Shown: piece by piece, positions 26,484-34,958 of the stretch
How the letters are laid out: every line of letters begins with the position of its first letter
Numbering within the stretch: position 1 is the stretch's first letter
NCBI RefSeq assembly: GCF_014596565.1
Contig: NZ_NOIN01000007.1
Span: forward strand, 310,001 to 374,000
DNA: 64,000 nt
Direction of reading: 5' to 3'
DNA from: Pseudomonas sp. PSB18
GTDB taxonomy: Bacteria; Pseudomonadota; Gammaproteobacteria; Pseudomonadales; Pseudomonadaceae
The notes under the pieces: model-generated
Seen by the model: only the letters and a program-made list of their open reading frames with translations
Database searches by the model: none
Told to the model about the DNA's origin: nothing
Made by a program: the position numbers and the translations under genes

Positions 26484-26704
26484 CCCTTGGTTCGCCTGGG
26501 GTCAGCGGAACGCGGATAGGTGCGTTCTTCTTCAATGGAACCATCGGCTTTGTGAATCTTCACCGAGGCGGTTTTGCCATCAAAGAAATCTGTCAGAGCG
26601 CTCACCAACTCCTGCTTAGTAGCCGCTTTTTTAGAGGCACGCTCTGCGCCGGCTTTCTTCAATTCCCAGCCATCCGCAGAAGGGCTCAGGTGATAGTTGT
26701 CCAT
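26480..26704 (-). CDS. DUF2188 small protein
   Basis: A 74-residue protein matching the DUF2188 pattern: an N-terminal YHLSPSADGWELKKAGAERAS, a KKAATKQELV segment, and SVKIHKADGSIEEERTYP. The start at 26704 follows a GGAGC site; an ATG five codons upstream is less well placed. DUF2188 proteins are small, basic and often found in stress-related gene groups. The function is unknown. Confidence 0.8.
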   Translation of the reverse strand: MDNYHLSPSADGWELKKAGAERASKKAATKQELVSALTDFFDGKTASVKIHKADGSIEEERTYPRSADPRRTKG

Positions 26705-26721
26705 TGCCTTGCTCCTCACAT

Positions 26722-26880
26722 TTAAATGGATTCTGCTTCGTCCTGAATATCTTCCTCCGCCTCCTCTTCATCAGTGGCATCGGCATCGTTCAAGGGCGGT
26801 GAAGTGGGCTTTTCCGGATCGTTTATGTAAGGCACGCCGCTAGGGCCGTGCTCTTCAAGTCCTTCAGTCTTAGGCTGCAT
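26722..26880 (-). CDS. Small acidic hypothetical protein
   Basis: A 52-residue frame, preceded by a perfect GGAGG site, 17 bases upstream of the DUF2188 gene. It begins MQPKTEGLEEHGPSGVPYIN and ends in a strongly acidic tail (DATDEEEAEEDIQDEAESI). The strong ribosome site and close spacing suggest a real gene in the same operon as the DUF2188 and HhH genes. No family is recognised. Confidence 0.65.
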   Translation of the reverse strand: MQPKTEGLEEHGPSGVPYINDPEKPTSPPLNDADATDEEEAEEDIQDEAESI

Positions 26881-27064
26881 GTCAGTCCTCCTTCTTCTTT
26901 CCGATAGTGATTGGAGGACAGGCGCTGCGAGGCGTTCAATGCTTTACGAGCTTGCGCCAGCTTTAGCCCGACGAGTCGTACCCACTCAGAATTAACAACG
27001 TTTAACTCACCAGCCAGAGCCCCACGACCAATAATCAGGCCCTCGTCACCAAACTGGCTTCAGC

Positions 27065-28441
27065 ATGCGCACCGCAACCCAAGCACTGAACACCCGCAGC
27101 CTTTGCAGCAATAAAGCTCGCACGCAACCATGGCCACGTCCCAAGCACTGGTTATCCATGTTGCTAATCGGCACCTGCGGCACAGCCCTGGCTGCCGAGC
27201 CATCGGCGCAAGGCTTTATGGACGGTTCAACCCTGGACGTACTGAGCCGAAACTTCTTTCTGCAGAACGACTACCGATCCCCCTCCCCGTCGAACAAAAA
27301 CTATAAGCAGGAGTGGGCTCAAGGTTTCATCGCCTCATTTGCCTCCGGCTTTACTCCTGGCACCGTTGGATTCGGTGTCGACGCCCATGGTTTTCTCGGC
27401 ATGAAACTGGATGGCGGCAAGGGACATTCCGGAACGGGATTGCTGCCGCTGGACTCGGATGGCCGCAGTGAGAACGACTTCTCCAGTGCCGGTGGCGCGC
27501 TGAAACTGCGCGCGTCTCGGACCACCTTGGCCTACGGTGAGATGACCGTGGAAACCCCGGTATTCGACACCGCCGACAAGCGCTTGCAGCCGGAATACGC
27601 CACGGGATTTCTGCTCGACAGCCGGGAGTTCGACGACGTGCATTTGCAAGGCGGGCGCTTCACCGCTTTCAAGAATCAGGATGCCTCGACCCGCAAAGGG
27701 GACTTCACCGGTTATGGAGTGAGCACCGAGACCGGCAGCATCAGTTTCCTCGGTGCCCAATTGTTCGAGGATCAGCCGTTGGGCGGTGCTCTGTACGCAT
27801 CCGAGCTGAGCGACACCTGGCGTCAGTACTACGCCAACCTGCATCTGAAGCAATCCGGGTTCTTTCTGGACGGCAACGTTTACCACACCCAGGATTACGG
27901 CGACGCCGAGGCCGGCGCGATTGATAACACCGCCTATAGCCTGTCTGGCAAATACACCGTCGGTGCCCAGGGATTCACCCTGGCCTATCAGAAGATCCAT
28001 GGCGACACGCCCTTCGACTTTGTTGGCGGCGACTCGATCTACCTCGCCAACTCCATCAAATACGCCGACTTCAACGGCGCCGGCGAACGCTCGTGGCAGG
28101 CCCGCTACGATCTCGACCTGGGTGCTTTCGGCGTCCCGGGATTGAAATTCATGACCCGTTACGTCACCGGCCGTGGCATCGACGGCACCCATGCACCCCA
28201 AGGTGGGGCGTACAACCCATTTGACCCGGACGCCGGCCAGTTCGTCCCGCAACAAGGGGATGGCGGACGCCATTGGGAGCGGGATATCGATCTGCACTAC
28301 ACCGTGCAATCGGGGCCGGCCAAGGATTTGTCCGTGCAGGTGTCCCAGGTGACCCATCGGGCCAACAGCGCCCAGGGTGGGGATGACATCGACCGGGTTT
28401 ACATCGTGATTGAGTACCCTCTTAAGCTGGGGCGTTTTTAA
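27065..28441 (+). CDS. OprD-family outer-membrane porin
   Basis: A 458-residue substrate-specific porin. The signal peptide ends about GTALAAEPS (near residue 43). The mature N-terminus contains the family pattern STLDVLSRNFFLQNDYR, then KQEWAQGFIASFASGFTPGTVGFGVDAHGFLG, and the protein ends in an amphipathic strand with terminal Phe (EYPLKLGRF), as expected for an outer-membrane barrel. The start at 27065 gives an unusually long lead; an internal start is possible. It is convergent with a LysR gene and belongs to the catabolic island that follows, probably admitting its carboxylate substrate. Confidence 0.93.
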   Translation: MRTATQALNTRSLCSNKARTQPWPRPKHWLSMLLIGTCGTALAAEPSAQGFMDGSTLDVLSRNFFLQNDYRSPSPSNKNYKQEWAQGFIASFASGFTPGTVGFGVDAHGFLGMKLDGGKGHSGTGLLPLDSDGRSENDFSSAGGALKLRASRTTLAYGEMTVETPVFDTADKRLQPEYATGFLLDSREFDDVHLQGGRFTAFKNQDASTRKGDFTGYGVSTETGSISFLGAQLFEDQPLGGALYASELSDTWRQYYANLHLKQSGFFLDGNVYHTQDYGDAEAGAIDNTAYSLSGKYTVGAQGFTLAYQKIHGDTPFDFVGGDSIYLANSIKYADFNGAGERSWQARYDLDLGAFGVPGLKFMTRYVTGRGIDGTHAPQGGAYNPFDPDAGQFVPQQGDGGRHWERDIDLHYTVQSGPAKDLSVQVSQVTHRANSAQGGDDIDRVYIVIEYPLKLGRF

Positions 28442-28471
28442 CCGGTCAGACCATGGCTCGTTTGGAACTGC

Positions 28472-29407
28472 TCATGCTCCGTCTCGACCGAGCCAAAGTG
28501 TGGCCTCCTTCCACGCGCCTACCGTCACGAGTTCTTCCAATGTCTCCAGCAGGATTTTTTCCCAACTCAATGCCAGGCGACTGTTTCTGCGATCCTTGAG
28601 GGTGGTCAGCGAAACCGTGGAGCGAATGCCGGGGCGCTCAATCGCATGGCCCACCAGGATGCCATTGGCTATGTCCTCTTGGACTGCCGCATGGGCAAGA
28701 ATCGAATAGCCCATGCCTTCAGCCACCATGCGTTTGGTCAGGTTGACGCTGTCCACGTCGAAGACGACATTCAATTGAAGGCCATTCTGCGCGGCGACCT
28801 GTTCGATCAGTCGACGATTGCTGTGGGGCAACCCTGGAAGGATCAATGGGAAATCCGCCAGACCCATGATGCGCACTGATTTCGGCGTTTCCCGAGGCGG
28901 CCCGACCAACACCATCCGTTCACTGAAAATTGGCCGGACGTCAAAGGCCTCGAGCAACGGTTGGTTGTAGACCACGGCTACCTGGATCCGGCCATCCAGC
29001 AACCACTCCTGCAGCGAAGTGCTCAAGCCTTCCAACACATGCAATGAAGCCTTCGGCCAGCGCTCGTGAAAACGGCGGATCAACTGCGGCCCGACGATGG
29101 TACCGATCGCAGGCGGCAGTCCAACGGCCAAGTGCCCGCGCTCCTCGAATGCGCTGTTGCGGACATGGTCGGCGGTTTCTTCCATGTAGCGCAGCATGAC
29201 GTCCGCCCGCTCCAGCAAGCGCGCCCCCGCAGCGGTCAGCTGCACTCCCCTGCCATGTCGAATGAACAGCGCCACTTGAAGCTGTTCTTCAAGCTTGGCG
29301 ATCTGCCGACTCAGCGCCGGCTGAGCGATGAAGAGCTCCTTCGCCGCACGACTGAAACCACCGCACTGAGCGACTTTTACAAAGGAGCGGAGTTCTCGTA
29401 TGTCCAT
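28472..29407 (-). CDS. LysR-family transcriptional regulator
   Basis: A 311-residue LysR protein with the HTH at about residues 17-40 (FSRAAKELFIAQPALSRQIAKLEEQ), similar to the Nac/CynR-like group with LFIAQPALSRQI. I take the start at 29407 (MDIRELRSF), which has a GGTGA site; a longer start at 29419 lacks one. It is divergent from the symporter/catabolic operon starting at 29574, with a 166-base AT-rich promoter region between them, so it is the likely activator of that operon. Confidence 0.92.
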   Translation of the reverse strand: MDIRELRSFVKVAQCGGFSRAAKELFIAQPALSRQIAKLEEQLQVALFIRHGRGVQLTAAGARLLERADVMLRYMEETADHVRNSAFEERGHLAVGLPPAIGTIVGPQLIRRFHERWPKASLHVLEGLSTSLQEWLLDGRIQVAVVYNQPLLEAFDVRPIFSERMVLVGPPRETPKSVRIMGLADFPLILPGLPHSNRRLIEQVAAQNGLQLNVVFDVDSVNLTKRMVAEGMGYSILAHAAVQEDIANGILVGHAIERPGIRSTVSLTTLKDRRNSRLALSWEKILLETLEELVTVGAWKEATLWLGRDGA

Positions 29408-29573
29408 CGTATTCACCATGCCGCAATGGCATAGCTTTGTATCAAAATAAGGTTTTTGTGCCTAGGTTTAGTTTTTTCTATGCTCAATACAGATAGCTGA
29501 AAGGCCCGACTCGCCCATCAAGGGATGAGTAACCACAAGAATAATGATGCCCAGTACTGGGTCAGGAAATGCC

Positions 29574-30908
29574 ATGAATCAGTTGAGAAAACTCCACGTG
29601 CAGGTGCTGATCGCACTGGTCGCTGCCATCGTTCTCGGCTTTGTCGCGCCGCAATGGGCGGTAGCCATGAAACCTCTTGGACAAGCGTTCATCGCCCTGC
29701 TGAAAATGATGTTGGCGCCGATCGTTTTCGTCACCCTCGTGCATGGACTTACCCATGTTCAGGACATGCGCAAACTCGGCCGGCTCGGCGTCAAATCGCT
29801 GATCTACTTTGAAGTGGTCAGCACGGTGGCAATGCTGATCGGTTTCATTCTGGTCAACGTGGTCGAGCCAGGCGTGGGCCTGCATGCCACCAGCCTCAAC
29901 GAATCCAGCGAAGCGATCAAGGCCACCTCGGCCGCAGGCAGTGTCTCCATGATCAACTACCTGCTGGGGCTGATTCCGCATACGTTGGTCGATGCGTTCG
30001 CCAAAGGCGACATCATCCAGGTATTGATTATTTCGGTGCTGGCCGGTATCGCCATCAATCGAGTATGTGGCCCGGACTCGGTCGCCGTGAAAGCCCTCGG
30101 TGAAGCCCAGAGCATTCTGTTCAAGATGCTCAGTTTCATCATGAAGCTGGCGCCGCTGGGCGCGTTTGGTGCCATGGCAGCCGCCATCGGCAGTTATGGT
30201 GGCGATACCCTCCTCTACCTCCTGAAGTTGATTGCGGTTTACTACGCGGCGTCCCTGATCTTCGTGTTCGGCATTCTCGGTTCGATCAGTTGGTCCATTG
30301 GCTTGCCGTTTGGCAGCGTGCTGCGCCTGATTCGCGATGAAATCCTGCTGGTATTCGGTACCGCATCCGGCGAAGTAGCGTTTCCACGCCTGCTCGAAAA
30401 ACTGCAGCGCAGCGGTTGCGATGAGGTGGTGGTCGGCTTTGTCCTTCCCGCCGGCTACAGCTTCAACCTCGACGGCACGGCGATCTACATGGCGATTGCC
30501 ATCGGGTTCATCGCCCAGGCCACCGACACGCCGTTCTCCCTGCTGCAGCAACTGGGTCTGCTGGCCATCCTGAGTATCACCTCCAAGGGAGGCACCACGG
30601 TGGCGGGCGGCGCCTTCATCAAACTCGCCGCGACTTTGCAATCGGTACAAACCCTGCCCCTGAGTGGCCTCGGGTTGCTGTTTGGTATCGACCGCATCAT
30701 GGCCACCGCCACGGCCCTGACCAATATCGTCGGCAACACCGTCGCGGTGTTTGCCATCGCACGCTGGGAAGGCGCGTTCAACCCTGAAGATTTCGAGCGC
30801 GAAACCGGCCGCAAGCCAAGCCGCAGCCTGCTGCGGCCGCCAGTGGAAAGCCTCTCGACCGAGCGGTCCGAGCCTGCGCCGACTCCCGTTACTCAGCCAC
30901 GTCCCTGA
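29574..30908 (+). CDS. DAACS-family dicarboxylate symporter (DctA-like)
   Basis: A 444-residue membrane symporter with the SLC1-type signatures: re-entrant loop FGTASGEVAFP, NLDGTAIYMAI in segment 7, second loop SKGGTTVAGGAF, and segment 8 GIDRIMATATALTNIVGN. This set matches C4-dicarboxylate carriers of the DctA type. The start at 29574 follows an AGGA site; 29544 is in frame but lacks one. It is the first gene of an operon of catabolic enzymes (12-base gap to the next), so it probably imports the pathway substrate or an end product. Confidence 0.93.
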   Translation: MNQLRKLHVQVLIALVAAIVLGFVAPQWAVAMKPLGQAFIALLKMMLAPIVFVTLVHGLTHVQDMRKLGRLGVKSLIYFEVVSTVAMLIGFILVNVVEPGVGLHATSLNESSEAIKATSAAGSVSMINYLLGLIPHTLVDAFAKGDIIQVLIISVLAGIAINRVCGPDSVAVKALGEAQSILFKMLSFIMKLAPLGAFGAMAAAIGSYGGDTLLYLLKLIAVYYAASLIFVFGILGSISWSIGLPFGSVLRLIRDEILLVFGTASGEVAFPRLLEKLQRSGCDEVVVGFVLPAGYSFNLDGTAIYMAIAIGFIAQATDTPFSLLQQLGLLAILSITSKGGTTVAGGAFIKLAATLQSVQTLPLSGLGLLFGIDRIMATATALTNIVGNTVAVFAIARWEGAFNPEDFERETGRKPSRSLLRPPVESLSTERSEPAPTPVTQPRP

Positions 30909-30920
30909 CAGGAAAGCTTC

Positions 30921-31481
30921 ATGAATCGTCTGCCCCCTATCGACCCGAACCACCTTAGCGATGAGCAGCGCCCGGTTTACGAGCGCATCGCCAATGGCCC
31001 ACGCAAAGGGGTGCGAGGCCCCCTGGCCATCTGGCTGCATCGGCCGGAACTGGCGGAGTGCGCCCAGGCATTGGGCCGCTACTGCCGCTATGACACCTGC
31101 CTGGAGCCGCGCCTGTCTGAGCTTGCCATCCTGATGATGGGGCGCCACTGGCTCGCCGAATACGAGTGGGCTGCCCACAAGCCCTTCGCGCTGGAAGCGG
31201 GCTTGGCGCCGCAGATCATCGACGCCATTCGGGATGACGTGGCGCCTGCGTTCGAAAACGCCGATGAAGCGCTGGTTTACCGCTTCATTCGTGAGCTGCA
31301 CGCCCAGCGTGCGATCAGCGACGACCTGTATGCCGAATTCACCGAGCTGTTGGGCACCGATGCGGCTGTCGACCTGGTCGGCATCGCGGGCTACTACAGC
31401 CTGATTTCCATGACCATCAAGGTGTTCGAAGTGCCACCGCCCGTGGGCGCCATTGCCGAACTACCAACAACATTGAATTGA
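30921..31481 (+). CDS. Carboxymuconolactone-decarboxylase-like protein
   Basis: A 186-residue protein of the CMD/AhpD superfamily, seen in LAIWLHRPELAECAQALGRYCRY and the RLSELAILMMGRHWLAEYEWAAHKPFA core. The redox CxxC pair of AhpD is absent (the position reads EYEWAAH), so it is not a peroxidase. It resembles gamma-carboxymuconolactone decarboxylase-type or related isomerising proteins found in aromatic and lactone pathways. It lies in the operon between the symporter and an SDR with 10-12 base gaps. Confidence 0.88.
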   Translation: MNRLPPIDPNHLSDEQRPVYERIANGPRKGVRGPLAIWLHRPELAECAQALGRYCRYDTCLEPRLSELAILMMGRHWLAEYEWAAHKPFALEAGLAPQIIDAIRDDVAPAFENADEALVYRFIRELHAQRAISDDLYAEFTELLGTDAAVDLVGIAGYYSLISMTIKVFEVPPPVGAIAELPTTLN

Positions 31482-31491
31482 GGATACTTGC

Positions 31492-32310
31492 ATGACCGGA
31501 ACACTTCCAAAAAGCGATCGCCTCCAAGGCAAGGTCGCTATCGTCACCGGTGCCGGCTGTGTCGGCAGCGGCTGGGGCAACGGCCGCGCGGTCGCGGTGC
31601 TATTCGCCATGGCCGGTGCCAAGGTCTTCGCGGTCGATCGTGACCTGCCGGCCATGGAGGAAACGCTTGAGCGCATTCGTGAGGCCGGCGGTGAGGTCAC
31701 ACCTTATGCCTGCGATGTCACCAATACCCAGGCCGTGGCCGCGATGGTTGCCGCCTGCAAGGAGGCGTATGGCACGGTCGATATCCTGGTGAATAACGTC
31801 GGTGGTTCGGCGGCAGGCGGCGCTGTTGCCCTGGCTGAAGAAAAGTTCGATGCCCAGATAGCCCTGAACCTCAGCAGCGTCTACCTCACCTGCAAGCACG
31901 TACTGCCGCTGATGGAGGCCCAGGGCAGTGGCTCGATCATCAATACCGCATCGACGTCCGGCATTCGTTGGACAGGCTCGGCCCAGGTCGCCTATGCCGC
32001 CAGCAAAGCCGGCGTGATTCAGCTGTCGCGCGTCACCGCCGTGGAATACGCGCCCAAGGGCATCCGCGTGAACACCGTAGTGCCCGGACAGTTGCATACG
32101 CCAATGGTCGAGGTGCGCCTGGCCGGGCAACGCACGGGCGGCGATGTGAGCAAATTGCTCGACACGCGCCTGAAACGCATTCCACTCGGGTTCATGGGCG
32201 ATGGCCGCGATACCGCTTATGCCGCGCTTTACCTGGCCAGCGATGAGTCACGCTTTGTCACCGGCACCGAAATCATCGTCGACGGCGGCATGACCGCACG
32301 TTGCGACTGA
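31492..32310 (+). CDS. Short-chain dehydrogenase/reductase
   Basis: A 272-residue classical SDR. The cofactor motif is TGAGCVGSGWGNG (about 20-32), with an insertion of a few residues relative to TGxxxGxG. NNVGGS replaces the usual NNAG, the catalytic serine is in INTASTSG, and the YxxxK pair is in VAYAASKAG. An acidic residue after strand 2 (AVDRD) favours NAD over NADP. It is part of the catabolic operon between the CMD-like and lactonase-like genes and should oxidise an alcohol of the pathway. Confidence 0.93.
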   Translation: MTGTLPKSDRLQGKVAIVTGAGCVGSGWGNGRAVAVLFAMAGAKVFAVDRDLPAMEETLERIREAGGEVTPYACDVTNTQAVAAMVAACKEAYGTVDILVNNVGGSAAGGAVALAEEKFDAQIALNLSSVYLTCKHVLPLMEAQGSGSIINTASTSGIRWTGSAQVAYAASKAGVIQLSRVTAVEYAPKGIRVNTVVPGQLHTPMVEVRLAGQRTGGDVSKLLDTRLKRIPLGFMGDGRDTAYAALYLASDESRFVTGTEIIVDGGMTARCD

Positions 32311-32329
32311 GCCACTCGCAGGAGCCAGC

Positions 32330-33157
32330 ATGTCGACTTCATCCAACCCGATGGGTGTGTGGGATTGCCACACGCATATCTACGGCCCCTGGGCCCAGTT
32401 TCCGCTGCCGGCCAATGCCGCCTACGCACCGGAGCCCGCGCCTTTCTCCGAGTTGCTGAGCCTGCATCGCCGTCTGGGTATCAGCCACGGCGTGCTGGTA
32501 CAGGCCGCGCCCTATGGCACGGATCACGCAGCCATCCTACAAGCGATTGCCGACAGCGCCGGCCGCTACCGAGGCGTCGGGATCATTGACGACACCACCA
32601 CCGACACCCAATTGCAAGCACTCCATGACGGCGGCCTGCGGGGTATCCGCTTCAACTTGATGGGCCACCTGCCAGGCGCCCGCGACCCGGAAACATTGCG
32701 CGCCCTGGCCGAGCGCGTCAGGTCTTTCGGTTGGCATGTGCTGGTGCATGGAGAATTGCCCGTGTTGCTGCCGTTTCTAAAAGCCTGGCGGAATCTGGAA
32801 ACGCCGCTGGTCATCGATCATATGGCCCGCCCCGACCTTACCGAGCCTGTTGATCCGACGCTGATGCGCGAATTGTGCACCGAACTGAGCCACTCGAACC
32901 GCTGGATCAAACTGTCCGGTATCGATCGCGCCATGCAAGGCAGGCCAGGACCCTGGCCACAGGCGCTGGACCAGGTGCGTACGCTGCTCGAATGCGCACC
33001 GCAACGCGCGATCTGGGGCTCGGACTGGCCGCATCCGAATATCAAGGGACCAATCCCGGATGACGCGCAGTTGCTCGATTTCATTCGCCAAGTCTGCGAC
33101 AGCCCCGCCTTGCAACAAGCCGTACTGATCGATAACCCGGCGCGCCTCTACACCTGA
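32330..33157 (+). CDS. Amidohydrolase, 2-pyrone-4,6-dicarboxylate-lactonase-like
   Basis: A 275-residue TIM-barrel protein of the amidohydrolase-2 / LigI branch. The DCHTHIYGP motif is at strand 1 (His14, His16), VHGELPVLL at the middle, LVIDHMARP follows, and WGSDWPHPN carries the catalytic Asp near the C-terminus. LigI-type enzymes hydrolyse the lactone 2-pyrone-4,6-dicarboxylate without a metal. Relatives act on sugar lactones or muconolactone-like compounds. Next to a CMD-like protein and an SMP-30 lactonase, a lactone intermediate is likely. Confidence 0.88.
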   Translation: MSTSSNPMGVWDCHTHIYGPWAQFPLPANAAYAPEPAPFSELLSLHRRLGISHGVLVQAAPYGTDHAAILQAIADSAGRYRGVGIIDDTTTDTQLQALHDGGLRGIRFNLMGHLPGARDPETLRALAERVRSFGWHVLVHGELPVLLPFLKAWRNLETPLVIDHMARPDLTEPVDPTLMRELCTELSHSNRWIKLSGIDRAMQGRPGPWPQALDQVRTLLECAPQRAIWGSDWPHPNIKGPIPDDAQLLDFIRQVCDSPALQQAVLIDNPARLYT

Positions 33158-33183
33158 CGCCCACCCCTTTCGGAGATCAAACG

Positions 33184-34119
33184 ATGGACGAGATTTCATG
33201 GTCGTCCAGCCCGCGCGTGCCCGATCCCAGGGTGCGTGAGCTGGATCCGCGCTTTGCCCACTACCGCCTGGCCCATGCCAAGGTCGAACGCCTCGGTGGC
33301 GGTCTGCGCTGGGCAGAAGGCCCGGCATGGTTCGCCGACGGTCGCTTCCTGTTGTTCACCGACTTGCCCAACGACCGCATCATGCGTTGGGACGAGGCCA
33401 CGGGCGCTCTGGGCGTGTTTCGCCAGCCTTCGAATCAGGCCAACGGCATGACCCGCGACCGTCAAGGCCGCCTGCTGATCTGTGAGCACGGCGGGCGACG
33501 CGTCACTCGCACCGAATACGACGGCAGCACCACGGTGCTGGCTGAAAGCTTTGCAGGCAAGCCGCTGAACTCGCCGAATGACATCGTGGTGAAGTCTGAC
33601 GACAGCATCTGGTTCACTGACCCGCCTTTCGGCCTGATCAGTGACTACATGGGGCGCCAGGGCACGCCGGAACTGCCGGCCAACCTCTATCGCCTCGATG
33701 TTGACGGCAGCCTGCACTGTGTCGCCGAAGACCTCGAAGGGCCAAACGGCCTTGCCTTCTCCCCCGATGAAAAGACGCTCTACCTGGTTGAGTCCAGGGC
33801 TCGCCCCCGACGAATCGTGGCCTACAGCGTTGATGACCAGGGCCAGATCGGCCAACGCCGTGTACTGATCGATGCCGGCAGCGGCTTGCCCGATGGCCTG
33901 CGTGTCGATGTAGACGGAAACCTCTGGTGCGGCTGGGGAGCGCCTGAGCCGGGCCTGGATGGGGTGCGCATCTTCGCGCCCGATGGCACGGCAATCGGGC
34001 ATATCGACCTGCCGGAACGCTGCGCCAACCTGTGTTTCGGCGGCCCGCGCGGCAATCGCCTGCTGATGGCTTCAACCACGTCGTTGTATTCGTTGTTCGT
34101 CAACACCCGTGGTGCCTGA
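33184..34119 (+). CDS. SMP-30/gluconolactonase-family lactonase
   Basis: A 311-residue beta-propeller lactonase of the SMP-30/LRE family. The metal ligands are recognisable: Glu in WAEGPAWF (about residue 44), Asn in LNSPNDIVV, and Asp in SGLPDGLRVDVDGNLW. Repeating DxDG-type propeller strands (GRLLICEHGGRRV, TLYLVESRARP) fill the rest. No signal peptide is seen, so it is cytosolic. It closes the enzyme part of the operon and would hydrolyse a sugar-acid or related lactone; the operon thus holds two unrelated lactonase types. Confidence 0.93.
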   Translation: MDEISWSSSPRVPDPRVRELDPRFAHYRLAHAKVERLGGGLRWAEGPAWFADGRFLLFTDLPNDRIMRWDEATGALGVFRQPSNQANGMTRDRQGRLLICEHGGRRVTRTEYDGSTTVLAESFAGKPLNSPNDIVVKSDDSIWFTDPPFGLISDYMGRQGTPELPANLYRLDVDGSLHCVAEDLEGPNGLAFSPDEKTLYLVESRARPRRIVAYSVDDQGQIGQRRVLIDAGSGLPDGLRVDVDGNLWCGWGAPEPGLDGVRIFAPDGTAIGHIDLPERCANLCFGGPRGNRLLMASTTSLYSLFVNTRGA

Positions 34120-34148
34120 AACGGGCGCCCATTAGAGAAGGTAGCATC

Positions 34149-34958
34149 ATGAAAAAAACAAAATCTGCGCCGATATTGGTGACCACCGGGTTGGTCAGCT
34201 TGCTCGGTTTCTCTCAGTTGGGCGAAGCGGCCGAATTGAAGGTCATTGCCAGCGGCGCACTCAGGGGCGCCATGGAACACCTTCAGCCGGCCTACGAAAA
34301 AGCCAGCGGCAACACCCTGAAGTTCAGTTGGGGGCCTTCCATGGGAACCTCGCCTGAATCCATTCCAGAACGCATCAAACACAAAGAGCCCATGGACCTG
34401 GCGATCATGGTCAACGAAACCTTGGCGCTGCTCTCCCCCACCGGCGCCTTCGACATGGCCACCCGCAGCGAGATTGCCGACTCGCGTATCGGTGTCGGCG
34501 TACCTCACGGCAAACCCACGCCAGATGTCTCAAGCGTCGCCGCGCTGAAATCCGCCTTGCTGAAGGCCGACAGGATCGCTTATTCCCAGGGCGCCAGCGG
34601 CGTCTTTATCCGCACCGAGCTCTTCCAGCGATTGGGCATCAGCGATCAGATCAAAGGCAAGACCATTGAGATTGCCGGCAAGGAGCTGGTTGGCACGGCG
34701 CTGGCCAGGGGCGACGCGGATATCGGCATGCAACAGATCAGCGAGCTAAAGGTGACCCCCGGCGTCGACTACCTGGGACCGCTGCCCGAAGAAGTGCAGA
34801 AGGTCAGTCGGTTCTGCGCGACGGTTGCCCACCAAACGCCCAATGCGGTCCCTGCCCGCGAATTCATTGCCTACCTCAACAGCCCGGCCGCACACCGTTT
34901 GCTTGAAGAGAGCGGCCTTGAGCCGGTGCAAAACCTGACTGCCCAGGAGTCAAAATAA
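34149..34958 (+). CDS. Orphan ModA-like periplasmic binding protein
   Basis: A 269-residue exported protein (signal peptide about 1-28, ending GEAAE) of the molybdate-binding-like type 2 periplasmic fold. Features include LKVIASGALRGAMEHLQPAYEKASG, DLAIMVNETL and DRIAYSQGASGVFIRTELFQRLG. No molybdate permease or ATPase (ModB/ModC) lies nearby. Its TAA overlaps the ATG of the following hydrolase gene (TAATG), so the two are translationally coupled. The ligand is more likely an organic anion of this pathway than molybdate; this is inference. Confidence 0.85.
   Translation: MKKTKSAPILVTTGLVSLLGFSQLGEAAELKVIASGALRGAMEHLQPAYEKASGNTLKFSWGPSMGTSPESIPERIKHKEPMDLAIMVNETLALLSPTGAFDMATRSEIADSRIGVGVPHGKPTPDVSSVAALKSALLKADRIAYSQGASGVFIRTELFQRLGISDQIKGKTIEIAGKELVGTALARGDADIGMQQISELKVTPGVDYLGPLPEEVQKVSRFCATVAHQTPNAVPAREFIAYLNSPAAHRLLEESGLEPVQNLTAQESK

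Noticed and set aside
29562..31301. Long minus-strand open frame (579 codons)
   Set aside because: It is antisense to the DctA-like and CMD-like genes, rich in His/Gln/Arg as expected from codon mirroring in high-GC DNA, and has no domain.
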